Source: Porticoccus sp041581635 (lineage in GTDB: Bacteria; Pseudomonadota; Gammaproteobacteria; Pseudomonadales; Porticoccaceae). Taken from it: a stretch of DNA of 13,315 bases. Below, piece by piece: positions 1 to 7,350 of this stretch. The position numbers were made by a program, and so were the translations under genes. Positions within the stretch are counted from its first letter, which is position 1, and each line of letters starts with the position of its first letter. The notes under the pieces were generated by a model, which was not told the origin of the DNA, made no database searches, and was given only the letters and a program-made list of their open reading frames with translations. The stretch spans positions 1 to 13,315 of the forward strand of contig JBFICW010000045.1 of assembly GCA_041581635.1 (NCBI GenBank). Reading direction: 5' to 3'.

Positions 1-50
1 AGGCTGAAAAAGACTACAAGGCTATGAAGGTCTCGGACTGCAGAACTTAG
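1..50 (+). CDS. Possible C-terminal tail of an unidentified protein (5' truncated)
   Basis: The third forward frame is open from the window edge to TAG at 48-50 and encodes 15 residues ending KVSDCRT. An intrinsic hairpin that is nearly symmetric lies just downstream, as expected at a gene end. The stretch is too short to identify, and a chance open frame of this length is common, so this is only a candidate gene end. Confidence 0.3.
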   Translation, partial: AEKDYKAMKVSDCRT

Positions 51-55
51 GCAAT

Positions 56-85
56 AAAAAAGGGGCTGCATTCCTGCAACCCCTT
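56..85 (-). terminator. Intrinsic terminator of tRNA-Asn
   Basis: Read on the minus strand, AAGGGG-T-TGCA pairs with TGCA-G-CCCCTT around a GGAA loop and is followed by a run of six T. The stem contains one U-G pair on the minus strand, which becomes a C-A mismatch on the plus strand. That favours minus-strand use, although the plus side also ends in TTGTTTT and could stop the upstream + gene. Confidence 0.8.
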
Positions 86-93
86 GTTTTATA

Positions 94-169
94 TGGCTCC
101 GCCTGCTGGGCTCGAACCAGCGACCCAATGATTAACAGTCATTTGCTCTACCAACTGAGCTAAGGCGGA
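94..169 (-). tRNA. tRNA-Asn (anticodon GTT)
   Basis: A complete 76-nt cloverleaf on the minus strand. The acceptor TCCGCCT pairs with AGGCGGA. The D arm is GCTC/GAGC. The anticodon stem AATGA/TCATT encloses loop CTGTTAA with anticodon GTT. The T arm GCTGG/CCAGC encloses TTCGAGC, and the 3' CCA is encoded. It decodes AAC/AAT. It has its own promoter (187-215) and terminator (56-85), so it is a monocistronic unit divergent from uvrB. Confidence 0.97.
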
Positions 170-177
170 TCGGTTAA

Positions 178-215
178 GAGGCGCGTATCTTATATATCGA
201 TATGGGGGGAGTCAA
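178..215 (-). promoter_or_regulatory. Sigma-70 promoter of tRNA-Asn with GC-rich discriminator
   Basis: On the minus strand, -35 TTGACT (210-215) is followed by a 17-bp spacer and -10 TAAGAT (187-192). The discriminator ACGCGCCTC (178-186) follows directly. The predicted start near 180 lies about 11 nt before the mature tRNA. A GC-rich discriminator at a stable-RNA promoter is the classical signature of ppGpp/DksA control. The same nine bases recur at the tRNA-Val promoter. Confidence 0.8.
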
Positions 216-229
216 CCCTGATTAGAGAT

Positions 230-258
230 CAATTTAAGGTGCTTTTCTAGCGTATAAT
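230..258 (+). promoter_or_regulatory. Possible uvrB promoter (-10 TATAAT)
   Basis: A perfect -10 TATAAT lies at 253-258, 39 bases before the GTG start. The best -35 at 17-bp spacing is the poor CAATTT (230-235). The region is divergent from the tRNA-Asn promoter. I found no CTG-N10-CAG LexA box here. Confidence 0.45.
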
Positions 259-297
259 CTTATGTTTTTCATTCCGTAAAGATTGGGTCAATATCCT

Positions 298-2313
298 GTG
301 TCAAAATTATTTAACGTTACCAGTTCCTATCAGCCGGCGGGAGATCAACCTGCCGCTATTGAGAAGTTGGTAGAGGGGCTGGATGCTGGATTGGCGGCAC
401 AAACGCTGTTGGGTGTCACCGGGTCGGGCAAGACCTTTACTATTGCCAATGTGATTGAGCGCGTGCAGCGACCAACTATTGTCTTGGCGCACAATAAAAC
501 CCTGGCGGCCCAGCTTTATGGTGAACTTCGTGATTTTTTTCCGAATAACTCCGTAGAGTATTTTGTTTCTTATTATGACTACTATCAGCCAGAGGCCTAT
601 GTGCCATCTTCAGGCACTTTTATCGAAAAAGATGCGTCTGTAAACCAGCATATCGAACAGATGAGGCTCTCGGCTACCAAGGCTTTGATGGAGCGAAAGG
701 ACGTTATTGTCGTGGCGACGGTGTCATCAATCTATGGTTTGGGAGACCCGGAATCCTACCTGAAAATGCTATTGCACTTGGTTCGTGGAGATAAGATTGA
801 TCAGCGAGCGGTACTTCGTCGTTTGGCCGAGCTGCAATATACGCGAAACGATGCCGTGTTTCAGCGGGCTACTTATCGGGTTCGGGGTGATGTCATTGAT
901 GTTTATCCCGCGGATTCGGATCGCGAGGCGGTTCGGATTGAGCTCTTTGATGATGAGGTAGAAAATCTTTCGCTGTTCGACCCGTTGACTGGTGAGGTGC
1001 TTAAGCGTGTACCGCGTATCACTGTCTATCCTAAGTCTCATTATGTGACACCGCGACAGATGATTCTCAATGCTGTTGAGCAAATAAAAGAAGAGCTTGC
1101 TGAGCGGCTAGAACAGTTGCGGTCTGTGCATAAGCTGGTAGAAGAGCAGCGGCTGCGAGAGCGGACACGTTACGACCTCGAAATGATGCAAGAACTGGGA
1201 TATTGCAACGGTATAGAGAATTATTCACGTTATCTTTCTGGTCGAGAACCGGGGGATCCGCCTCCTACGCTTTTTGATTACCTTCCAGACGATGCATTGC
1301 TCGTCATTGATGAGTCCCACGTCACCGTGCCGCAACTGGGAGGGATGTATAAAGGCGACCGCTCTCGTAAAGAAACGCTGGTGGAGTATGGGTTTCGTCT
1401 TCCCTCTGCACTGGATAATCGTCCCTTGCGCTTTGATGAATGGGAGCGTTTGGCTCCGCAGATGATTTTTGTTTCGGCAACCCCCAGTAAATATGAGGCA
1501 GCAAATGAAGGCCAGGTGGTTGAGCAGGTGGTTCGCCCCACTGGGTTGTTGGATCCGGAGATTATTGTCAGGCCCGCTATCTCGCAGGTAGATGATGTGT
1601 TGTCAGAAATTAATCTTTGTGTGGCCAAGGAACAGCGGGTGCTGATCACTGTATTGACCAAGCGTATGGCAGAAGATTTTACCGACTATCTCGATGAGCA
1701 TGGTGTTCGTGTGCGTTATCTGCACTCTGATATTGATACTGTGGAACGGGTGGAAATTATCCGGGATCTTAGGTTGGGAGAATTTGATGTGCTGGTCGGT
1801 ATTAATCTATTGCGAGAGGGATTGGATATGCCAGAGGTGGCCCTTGTTGCTATTTTTGATGCTGACAAAGAGGGCTTTTTACGTTCAGAGCAATCGTTGA
1901 TTCAGACCATCGGTCGTGCAGCAAGAAATGTGGAGGGGCGGTCGATTCTCTATGCTGACAAGATAACCGGTTCAATGGAGCGAGCTATAAGTGAAACTGA
2001 ACGTCGCCGTGCATCACAGATTAGATATAACGAGGAACACGGTATTACTCCTCAGGGTATTGTGAAATCGGTGGCCGACATCATGGAAGGTGGTGCGGCA
2101 ATACCCGGAAAAGGGTCTCGCAAAGTGGCCGAGTCAAAAGGTAATTATCAATTTGACAAGAGTGCGCTTCATACTGAATCAGATATATGGCAACAAATTG
2201 CTGTGTTGGAAGAAAAAATGTTTGAAAGCGCGAAAAATTTGGAATTTGAAGAGGCGGCAAACTTAAGAGATGAAGTGACCCAATTAAAAAGGTTGGTGGA
2301 TGGTATTGCCTGA
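298..2313 (+). CDS. uvrB: UvrABC excision nuclease subunit B
   Basis: UvrB is the DNA-damage-verifying, DEAD/H-type ATPase of nucleotide excision repair. UvrA loads it onto lesions, and it then recruits UvrC for dual incision. The GTG start at 298 gives 671 residues beginning MSKLFNVTSSYQPAGDQPAA, in register with E. coli UvrB (673 aa). A TTG at 283 would add five unsupported residues. Visible features: Walker A GVTGSGKT at 39-46, the lesion-probing beta-hairpin with YYDYYQPEAY (Tyr 92, 93, 95, 96), Walker B DESH near 338-341, the SATP motif, helicase motif QTIGRAARN, and a C-terminal UVR domain (about 633-667, LEFEEAANLRDE) that binds UvrC/UvrA. The Shine-Dalgarno sequence is weak. It is a single gene between tRNA-Asn and a sensor kinase. 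Identity is certain; start choice is likely. Confidence 0.97.
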   Translation: MSKLFNVTSSYQPAGDQPAAIEKLVEGLDAGLAAQTLLGVTGSGKTFTIANVIERVQRPTIVLAHNKTLAAQLYGELRDFFPNNSVEYFVSYYDYYQPEAYVPSSGTFIEKDASVNQHIEQMRLSATKALMERKDVIVVATVSSIYGLGDPESYLKMLLHLVRGDKIDQRAVLRRLAELQYTRNDAVFQRATYRVRGDVIDVYPADSDREAVRIELFDDEVENLSLFDPLTGEVLKRVPRITVYPKSHYVTPRQMILNAVEQIKEELAERLEQLRSVHKLVEEQRLRERTRYDLEMMQELGYCNGIENYSRYLSGREPGDPPPTLFDYLPDDALLVIDESHVTVPQLGGMYKGDRSRKETLVEYGFRLPSALDNRPLRFDEWERLAPQMIFVSATPSKYEAANEGQVVEQVVRPTGLLDPEIIVRPAISQVDDVLSEINLCVAKEQRVLITVLTKRMAEDFTDYLDEHGVRVRYLHSDIDTVERVEIIRDLRLGEFDVLVGINLLREGLDMPEVALVAIFDADKEGFLRSEQSLIQTIGRAARNVEGRSILYADKITGSMERAISETERRRASQIRYNEEHGITPQGIVKSVADIMEGGAAIPGKGSRKVAESKGNYQFDKSALHTESDIWQQIAVLEEKMFESAKNLEFEEAANLRDEVTQLKRLVDGIA

Positions 2314-2477
2314 CCCTAGCAATGAGTAAATAATGCCTCCTCTAAACAAGATTGCCCCTTGCCACTATCTGTCCCGAGGGTCTTGTAAAATATATAACAG
2401 AGATTCCTCCCATACAGCGTATAACGTGCAACGGACTGCTTACAAACAATAATAAATATAATTAAGCGGAAAGTTTT

Positions 2478-4970
2478 ATGTTGCCTGATTCGTTGTTCAG
2501 TAGGTTGAAAGTCCACTCATCCTGTCGTGTAAAATTATTTTTTCTACTGGTTCTATTGTTTCAGCCTTCTATCGCTCTAGCCTTGGATGGCCACAAAATT
2601 GAGTTTACCGATGAAGAGAGTGCTTGGCTTGAGAGGCATCCAAATTTGGTTGTTGCCAACTTCTCCCATTGGCCTCCTTTTGATTATGCTGAGGACGGTG
2701 AACCCCTCGGGTATACCGTTGACCTTATCCGTTTACTAGGAGAAAAATCTGGTTTTGGGGTTGAGTTTGTAACCGGGTCAGACTGGGTGGAATTGTTAGA
2801 GAAGTTTAAGTTGGGGCAAATCGATATTATGCCCTCTATCTATCTGACTGAAGAGCGACTGGAGTTTTCTGAATTTACTAAAAGTTACTTTAGTCCACCC
2901 ATGGTGATAGTCACTCATGAAGATAATAATCAAATAGGCAGCCTGTCAGATCTTGCTGATAAGCGTGTTGCAAGTATCGTCGGTTATGCGAACACACTGG
3001 CCCTACAAAAAGATTTTCCAAATATAGATGTTGTGGAAGTTGTCGATGCACATGCGGGGCTTAAAGCCGTTTCTAGTGGAAGTGTAGATGCTTTTGTAGA
3101 AGGGGCGGGGATTGTTACCTATATCTTGGATAAATACCCGGTTAACAGTATCAAGATTGCTGGTGATGCATTTTTTGGAGGGGGGTTTAGTGCTAGTCAG
3201 CACATGGCGGTAGCAAAGGGTAATTTGATCCTCCGAAATATTCTTGATAAGGGGTTGGATTCTCTCAGTGGCGTAGAAAAAAATAAATTGCACCAGCGTT
3301 GGATAACACCAGCATCGGGGGTGGGGTCTGGCCTGGGGCAGGAGAAGATTGTGTTAACTGATGCGGAGCAACGATGGCTGGATGAGCACCCCGTTATTAG
3401 ATTGGCACCAGACATAGCCTGGCCTCCTATTGAATGGGTAGAGGGTGGTCAATATTTTGGTCTCGCTTCAAGCTACATTGATTTAATTGAAAGAAAACTA
3501 GGAATACATTTTGAAGTAGAGAAAGAGAAAAATTGGACAGAGGTTGTGCAGGCAGTAAAAGACCATGAGCTAGACGTTTTTCCGAGTGTTACCAGAACAC
3601 CATTGAGAGAGGAGTATGTGAGTTTTACAAGGCCTTACCTTTCCTTTCCTACCGTCATTGTCACTCTTGACTCAATTAAATTTGTGAATGGTGCTGAAGG
3701 TCTAAAACGCCTGAGCGTTGCTGTTGTTAATGGGTATGCATCTCATGAATATCTACAGCTTAACCATCCGGATTTGGATCTCCATGTACAGGCTACTGTG
3801 GAGGATGCACTGGTTGCTGTTTCCAAAGGAAAATATGATGCTTTTGTCGGAAATATAGCTACAGCTAGTTACACTATCAGGCAAAAGGGATTGGCTAATT
3901 TAAAGGTAGCGGGGGAGGTGATTAACCGTTTCGATCTTAGTATGGGGGTTCGCAGTGATTGGCCCGAACTGGTAGGGATATTACAAAAAGCCATCGACTC
4001 AATTAATGGTAAGCAGCATACAGACATTCACAATAAATGGATGGGTATTCGTTACGAACATGTCGTTGATTACACGCTTTTATGGCAAATCTTACTGGCG
4101 GTTCTTATTGTAATCAGTTCCATGTATTACATTAATTTAAAGCTGAAAAGAGAAGTTGGTCGACGAAAAAAAGTGGAGCAAGTACTGCTGAATACCAATA
4201 AGACATTGGAAGAGGCAAAAGTAGCGGCTGAAGAGGCTAATCGAGCCAAGTCCCAGTTTTTGTCGAGTATGAGCCATGAGTTGCGTACACCTCTAAATGC
4301 CGTGATTGGTTTTGCTCAAATTCTGGACTTGAATTCGGATACTTTGAACGAGTTGCATAAGGAGTCGGTTGGGCATATTTATGATGCAGGTACGCATTTG
4401 TTGCAGTTGATAAACGAGGTGCTCGATCTTGCTAGTATTGATGCTGGGAAAGCTAAGTTTTCTATAGCCACGGTTAAGTTGAGTCAGATCTTTGAGGAGT
4501 GCCTCACCATGGCAACACAGCTTGCCGTAAACCAGAGGGTTGGGGTGAAGTTTGGCGAGACAGAAAACCTTATGGTTAAAGCCGATGCTGTACGGCTTAA
4601 GCAGGCTCTGCTGAACTTTGTATCAAATGCAATAAAGTATAACCGTACGGATGGAAATGTGTGGGTTAGCTGTTGTGAGGTCGATAATAATAGAGTGCGT
4701 GTTAGTGTCGAAGATACGGGGTATGGCCTGACCCATGAACAGATCGCTAAGTTGTTTCAGCCCTTTGAGCGACTTGGAAGGGAAGCCTCTGATATCCAAG
4801 GTTCTGGAGTCGGTCTGGTTATTACAAAGAAGTTGATAGAGTCCATGGGGGGGGCGGTAGGTATGAGCAGCCAGCATGGAGAAGGGTGTGTGTTTTGGTT
4901 GGAGCTTGAGCGAGCGGATTCGAGTGAATGGTTAGAGTCTGCATCCAGCGTCGAGGATTATGTCATTTGA
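2478..4970 (+). CDS. Orphan sensor histidine kinase with two tandem periplasmic Venus-flytrap domains (BvgS/EvgS-like input)
   Basis: An 830-aa inner-membrane kinase. A signal-anchor-like segment (about 18-36, ending SIALALD) precedes two SBP_bac_3-type domains at about 41-275 and 294-522. Both open with the same pattern (WL..HP....WPP) and keep an Arg after the TEE/TPL turn (R127, R377). A membrane helix (about 533-554) and a coiled coil (about 556-595) lead to the HisKA H-box SMSHELRTPLNAVIGF (phospho-acceptor H600). HATPase boxes follow: N (N713, N717), G1 DTGYG 746-750, F QPFERLG 761-767, G2 GSGVGL 775-780. Full BvgS-type kinases add PAS, receiver and HPt domains; none is present, and no response regulator is nearby. 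The ligand is unknown, probably a small amphipathic solute. The ribosome site GGAAAG lies 4 nt before ATG. Eight consecutive G (4847-4854) fall within the ATPase domain coding. Base composition looks AT-richer than its neighbours. Confidence 0.9.
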   Translation: MLPDSLFSRLKVHSSCRVKLFFLLVLLFQPSIALALDGHKIEFTDEESAWLERHPNLVVANFSHWPPFDYAEDGEPLGYTVDLIRLLGEKSGFGVEFVTGSDWVELLEKFKLGQIDIMPSIYLTEERLEFSEFTKSYFSPPMVIVTHEDNNQIGSLSDLADKRVASIVGYANTLALQKDFPNIDVVEVVDAHAGLKAVSSGSVDAFVEGAGIVTYILDKYPVNSIKIAGDAFFGGGFSASQHMAVAKGNLILRNILDKGLDSLSGVEKNKLHQRWITPASGVGSGLGQEKIVLTDAEQRWLDEHPVIRLAPDIAWPPIEWVEGGQYFGLASSYIDLIERKLGIHFEVEKEKNWTEVVQAVKDHELDVFPSVTRTPLREEYVSFTRPYLSFPTVIVTLDSIKFVNGAEGLKRLSVAVVNGYASHEYLQLNHPDLDLHVQATVEDALVAVSKGKYDAFVGNIATASYTIRQKGLANLKVAGEVINRFDLSMGVRSDWPELVGILQKAIDSINGKQHTDIHNKWMGIRYEHVVDYTLLWQILLAVLIVISSMYYINLKLKREVGRRKKVEQVLLNTNKTLEEAKVAAEEANRAKSQFLSSMSHELRTPLNAVIGFAQILDLNSDTLNELHKESVGHIYDAGTHLLQLINEVLDLASIDAGKAKFSIATVKLSQIFEECLTMATQLAVNQRVGVKFGETENLMVKADAVRLKQALLNFVSNAIKYNRTDGNVWVSCCEVDNNRVRVSVEDTGYGLTHEQIAKLFQPFERLGREASDIQGSGVGLVITKKLIESMGGAVGMSSQHGEGCVFWLELERADSSEWLESASSVEDYVI

Positions 4971-5043
4971 CCTTGTCTTGGTGTACATGACCGAACCAAT
5001 CTGAATGGGACTCCCTAATTTTGTCGATGATAAATGTATCTAT

Positions 5044-5077
5044 AAAAAAAGGCCCACCTATAAATAGATGAGCCTTT
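5044..5077 (-). terminator. Intrinsic terminator of tRNA-Val
   Basis: On the minus strand, a 13-bp stem (AAAGGCTCATCTA with TAGGTGGGCCTTT, including G-U pairs) with loop TTTA is followed by a T tract. It lies 8 nt beyond the tRNA 3' end. The plus side has only AAGTTATT after the stem, so it is a poor terminator for the upstream kinase. Confidence 0.85.
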
Positions 5078-5084
5078 AAGTTAT

Positions 5085-5161
5085 TGGTAGGCACGAGTGG
5101 ATTCGAACCACCGACCCCCACCATGTCAAGGTGGTGCTCTAACCAACTGAGCTACGTGCCT
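5085..5161 (-). tRNA. tRNA-Val (anticodon GAC)
   Basis: A 77-nt cloverleaf on the minus strand. Acceptor AGGCACG/CGTGCCT, D arm GCTC/GAGC, anticodon stem CCACC/GGTGG with loop TTGACAT (anticodon GAC), T arm GGTGG/CCACT with TTCGAAT, and encoded CCA. The anticodon arm and variable region match the E. coli GAC valine tRNA as I remember it. It is a monocistronic unit with its own promoter and terminator, divergent from thrS. Confidence 0.97.
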
Positions 5162-5203
5162 GCAGACGGCGTGTGGTTTTAATACCAAGTGGCCATTTTG
5201 CAA

Positions 5204-5241
5204 GAGGCGCGTAATTTACCAGTGGAAGGGCAATGTGACAA
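5204..5241 (-). promoter_or_regulatory. Sigma-70 promoter of tRNA-Val with GC-rich discriminator
   Basis: On the minus strand, -35 TTGTCA (5236-5241), a 17-bp spacer, -10 TAAATT (5213-5218), then discriminator ACGCGCCTC (5204-5212). Spacing and discriminator are the same as at the tRNA-Asn promoter, while the spacer sequences differ. Confidence 0.75.
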
Positions 5242-5288
5242 GTGAATTTCCCGATTGAAGTTGCATGTGGGCAAATAGTCAGACTTGC

Positions 5289-5316
5289 TTGATTCTAGCC
5301 TTTAAGCCGGTAAAAT
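5289..5316 (+). promoter_or_regulatory. Likely promoter of the thrS-infC-rpmI-rplT operon
   Basis: -35 TTGATT (5289-5294), a 16-bp spacer and -10 TAAAAT (5311-5316). Transcription would start near 5323, leaving a leader of about 80 nt that contains the two hairpins of the thrS operator. Confidence 0.6.
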
Positions 5317-5333
5317 GGCCCCTTTTACACCAC

Positions 5334-5398
5334 ATGCTATATCCGTAGCATTTAGTATTCACCATGTGGCCTTTGGTAGGGGTCACCACTGGAAAGGA
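5334..5398 (+). promoter_or_regulatory. thrS translational operator with tRNA-Thr anticodon mimicry
   Basis: The leader RNA holds two hairpins before the ribosome site AAGGA (5394-5398). The first is ATGCTA (5334-5339) with TAGCAT (5346-5351). In the second, 5366-5372 pairs with 5380-5386 (7 bp, two wobble pairs) to close a 7-nt loop UUGGUAG (5373-5379). That loop has U at position 33, GGU at 34-36 and A at 37, as in the tRNA-Thr(GGU) anticodon loop. GGU lies at -31 to -29 from the ATG at 5406. In E. coli, ThrRS represses its own translation by binding a leader hairpin with a Thr anticodon at nearly this distance. Function here is inferred from that precedent. Confidence 0.7.
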
Positions 5399-5405
5399 CA
5401 GAATG

Positions 5406-7331
5406 ATGCCTATTATTACCCTTCCTGACGGTAGTCAGCGTAGTTATGAAAACGCTATCAGTATCCATGATGTTGCCGCCGATATTGGGCCGGGCTTGGC
5501 TAAGGCTGCATTGGCTGGAAAAATTGATGGCGAATTACTAGATACGTCATATTTGATCGAGTCTGATGTTGAGTTGGCGATTATCACTGAGCGCTCCGAA
5601 GAGGGCTTGGAAGTGATTCGCCACTCAACCGCGCATTTGTTAGCGCAGGCGGTTAAGCAGTTGTTCCCCGATGCTCAGGTCACCATTGGCCCAGTCATCG
5701 AGAACGGCTTCTATTATGATTTTTCTTATGAGCGCCCGTTTACCCCGGAAGATTTAACGGCCATTGAAAATAAAATGTCAGAGCTGTCTTCGTCAGATGC
5801 CACCATTGAGCGTCGGGTGCTATCTCGTGATGAGGCTGTGGCCTATTTTCGTGGTTTAGGTGAAGAGTACAAGGCAGAGATTATCGAGGATATTCCTGCC
5901 GATCAGGAATTATCGCTCTATCGTCAGGGTGATTTTGAAGATCTCTGTCGTGGTCCCCACGTGCCATCAACCGGTAAGTTGAAATACTTTAAGTTGATGA
6001 AAGTGGCGGGAGCCTATTGGCGTGGCGATTCAAATAACCAGATGTTACAGCGAATCTATGGCACCGCTTGGAGTAGCAAGAAAGAATTAAAAGCCTATCT
6101 TCATCAGTTGGAAGAGGCGGAGAAGCGCGATCACCGCAAGCTGGCAAAAAAATTCCACTTGTTTCATTTGCAAGAGGAAGCCCCGGGAATGGTGTTCTGG
6201 CACCCTAAAGGCTGGAGCATTTACACGGAAGTCGAGCGCTATATGCGAGAAGTGCAGCGTCAGAATGGCTACAGTGAAATTAAAACACCGCTGGTGGTTG
6301 ATAGGACACTGTGGGAGCGCTCTGGTCATTGGGATAAATTCCGCGAAAATATGTTTACTGTGGAATCGGAATCACGCGATTACGCGGTAAAGCCCATGAA
6401 CTGTCCTTGTCACATTCAGGTGTTTAATCAAGGGCTGAAGAGTTATCGTGATTTACCCCTGAGGTTGGCAGAGTTTGGTTCTTGCCACCGGAATGAGGCG
6501 TCGGGAACCCTTCAGGGTTTGATGCGGGTTAGGGGCTTTGTCCAGGATGATGCTCATATCTTTTGTACGGAATCGCAAATTCAGGATGAGGTTTCTGTAT
6601 TTAGTGATCTGTTGTTTGATGTGTATCGAGATTTTGGTTTTGAGGATGTTATTATTCGTTTGTCCACTCGCCCCGAACAGCGTGTGGGTAGCGATGAAGT
6701 GTGGGATAAAGCAGAACAGGCGCTGGCTGATGCCTTGGCGGCAAAAAGTCTTGATTATGATCTGCTGCCTGGAGAAGGCGCGTTTTACGGTCCGAAAATT
6801 GAATTTTCGTTAAAAGACTGTCTGGGCCGGGTGTGGCAATGTGGCACAATTCAGGTTGATTTCTCAATGCCTGGTAGGCTCGATGCGCAATATGTAGCTG
6901 AGGACGGTTCCCGTCAGGTGCCAGTGATGTTACATCGGGCAATACTGGGTTCTTTTGAGCGTTTTATTGGAATTTTGATTGAGCATTATGAAGGTGCTTT
7001 CCCTGCGTGGCTGGCCCCTCATCAGGCGGTAGTGATGAATATTACCGATAGTCAGGCCGATTATGTGAAGAAAGTGGGCGATTCCTTGAAAAACAAGGGG
7101 TTCCGTGTCGAAAATGACTTGAGAAACGAAAAGATCGGCTTTAAAATCCGCGAGCACACAATTCAGAAAGTTCCCTATTTGCTGGTTATCGGTGATAGGG
7201 AGGTTGAAACGCAGACCGTGGCAGTACGTACACGTAGCGGTGAAGATCTAGGCATTATGCGTATTGCAGAGTTTGCTGAGCTTCTCGCTACCGACGTCAA
7301 TCGCCGCGGTCGCGTGCATTTAAAAGACTGA
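5406..7331 (+). CDS. thrS: Threonyl-tRNA synthetase
   Basis: A class II synthetase that charges tRNA-Thr and hydrolyses Ser-tRNA-Thr. The ATG at 5406 gives 641 aa (E. coli 642) beginning MPIITLPDGSQ, with AAGGA 7 nt upstream. The frame is open back to ATG 5364, but those 14 codons lie over the operator hairpin and match no ThrRS N terminus. The TGS domain is at about 1-61. The editing domain carries H73-x3-H77 and C181-x3-H185. The catalytic core has zinc ligands C333 (KPMNCPCH), H384 (DDAHIF) and H510 (VMLHRAILGS), with motif 2 Arg in CHRNE. A C-terminal anticodon-binding domain follows (about 540-641, IGFKIREHT). In the motif 2 loop, HRNEAS...LQGL...FVQDD differs from the usual HRNEPS...LHGL...FTQDD. 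It is the first gene of the operon, 16 nt ahead of infC. Confidence 0.97.
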   Translation: MPIITLPDGSQRSYENAISIHDVAADIGPGLAKAALAGKIDGELLDTSYLIESDVELAIITERSEEGLEVIRHSTAHLLAQAVKQLFPDAQVTIGPVIENGFYYDFSYERPFTPEDLTAIENKMSELSSSDATIERRVLSRDEAVAYFRGLGEEYKAEIIEDIPADQELSLYRQGDFEDLCRGPHVPSTGKLKYFKLMKVAGAYWRGDSNNQMLQRIYGTAWSSKKELKAYLHQLEEAEKRDHRKLAKKFHLFHLQEEAPGMVFWHPKGWSIYTEVERYMREVQRQNGYSEIKTPLVVDRTLWERSGHWDKFRENMFTVESESRDYAVKPMNCPCHIQVFNQGLKSYRDLPLRLAEFGSCHRNEASGTLQGLMRVRGFVQDDAHIFCTESQIQDEVSVFSDLLFDVYRDFGFEDVIIRLSTRPEQRVGSDEVWDKAEQALADALAAKSLDYDLLPGEGAFYGPKIEFSLKDCLGRVWQCGTIQVDFSMPGRLDAQYVAEDGSRQVPVMLHRAILGSFERFIGILIEHYEGAFPAWLAPHQAVVMNITDSQADYVKKVGDSLKNKGFRVENDLRNEKIGFKIREHTIQKVPYLLVIGDREVETQTVAVRTRSGEDLGIMRIAEFAELLATDVNRRGRVHLKD

Positions 7332-7335
7332 AGTT

Positions 7336-7350
7336 GGAGATTAAGTTATC
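7336..7350 (+). promoter_or_regulatory. infC ribosome binding site with ATC initiation codon
   Basis: GGAG (7336-7339) is followed by 8 nt and ATC (7348-7350), with an in-frame stop at 7342-7344 just before it. No ATG, GTG or TTG lies between that stop and ATG 7390. The strong Shine-Dalgarno at ideal spacing before a rare codon identifies the start. Confidence 0.8.

Noticed and set aside
220..297. LexA/SOS box for uvrB
   Set aside because: No CTG-N10-CAG or near variant is visible between the tRNA-Asn promoter and the GTG start. The AT-rich palindrome-like stretch near 190-203 belongs to the tRNA promoter spacer.
283..297. TTG 283 as uvrB start
   Set aside because: It adds five residues that do not match the family. 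GTG 298 aligns with the E. coli N terminus MSK-F.
1278..1661. A 127-aa minus-strand ORF inside uvrB
   Set aside because: It lies antisense to the conserved UvrB core and has no recognisable domain.
2314..2477. Promoter or terminator in the uvrB-kinase gap
   Set aside because: Several AT-rich -10-like strings (for example TATAAC at 2420-2425) lack a -35 at acceptable spacing, and no stem with a T tract was found.
5330..5369. CCACATG/CATGTGG inverted repeat as a protein-binding operator upstream of thrS
   Set aside because: The arms are far apart (26-nt gap) and overlap both leader hairpins. It may be an alternative RNA fold, but there is no basis to call it a DNA operator.
5364..5405. ATG 5364 as thrS start, or a separate leader peptide MWPLVGVTTGKDR
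   Set aside because: It has no ribosome site, the coding would overlap the anticodon-mimic hairpin, and the family N terminus starts at 5406. The two Thr codons are too few for a leader-peptide attenuator.
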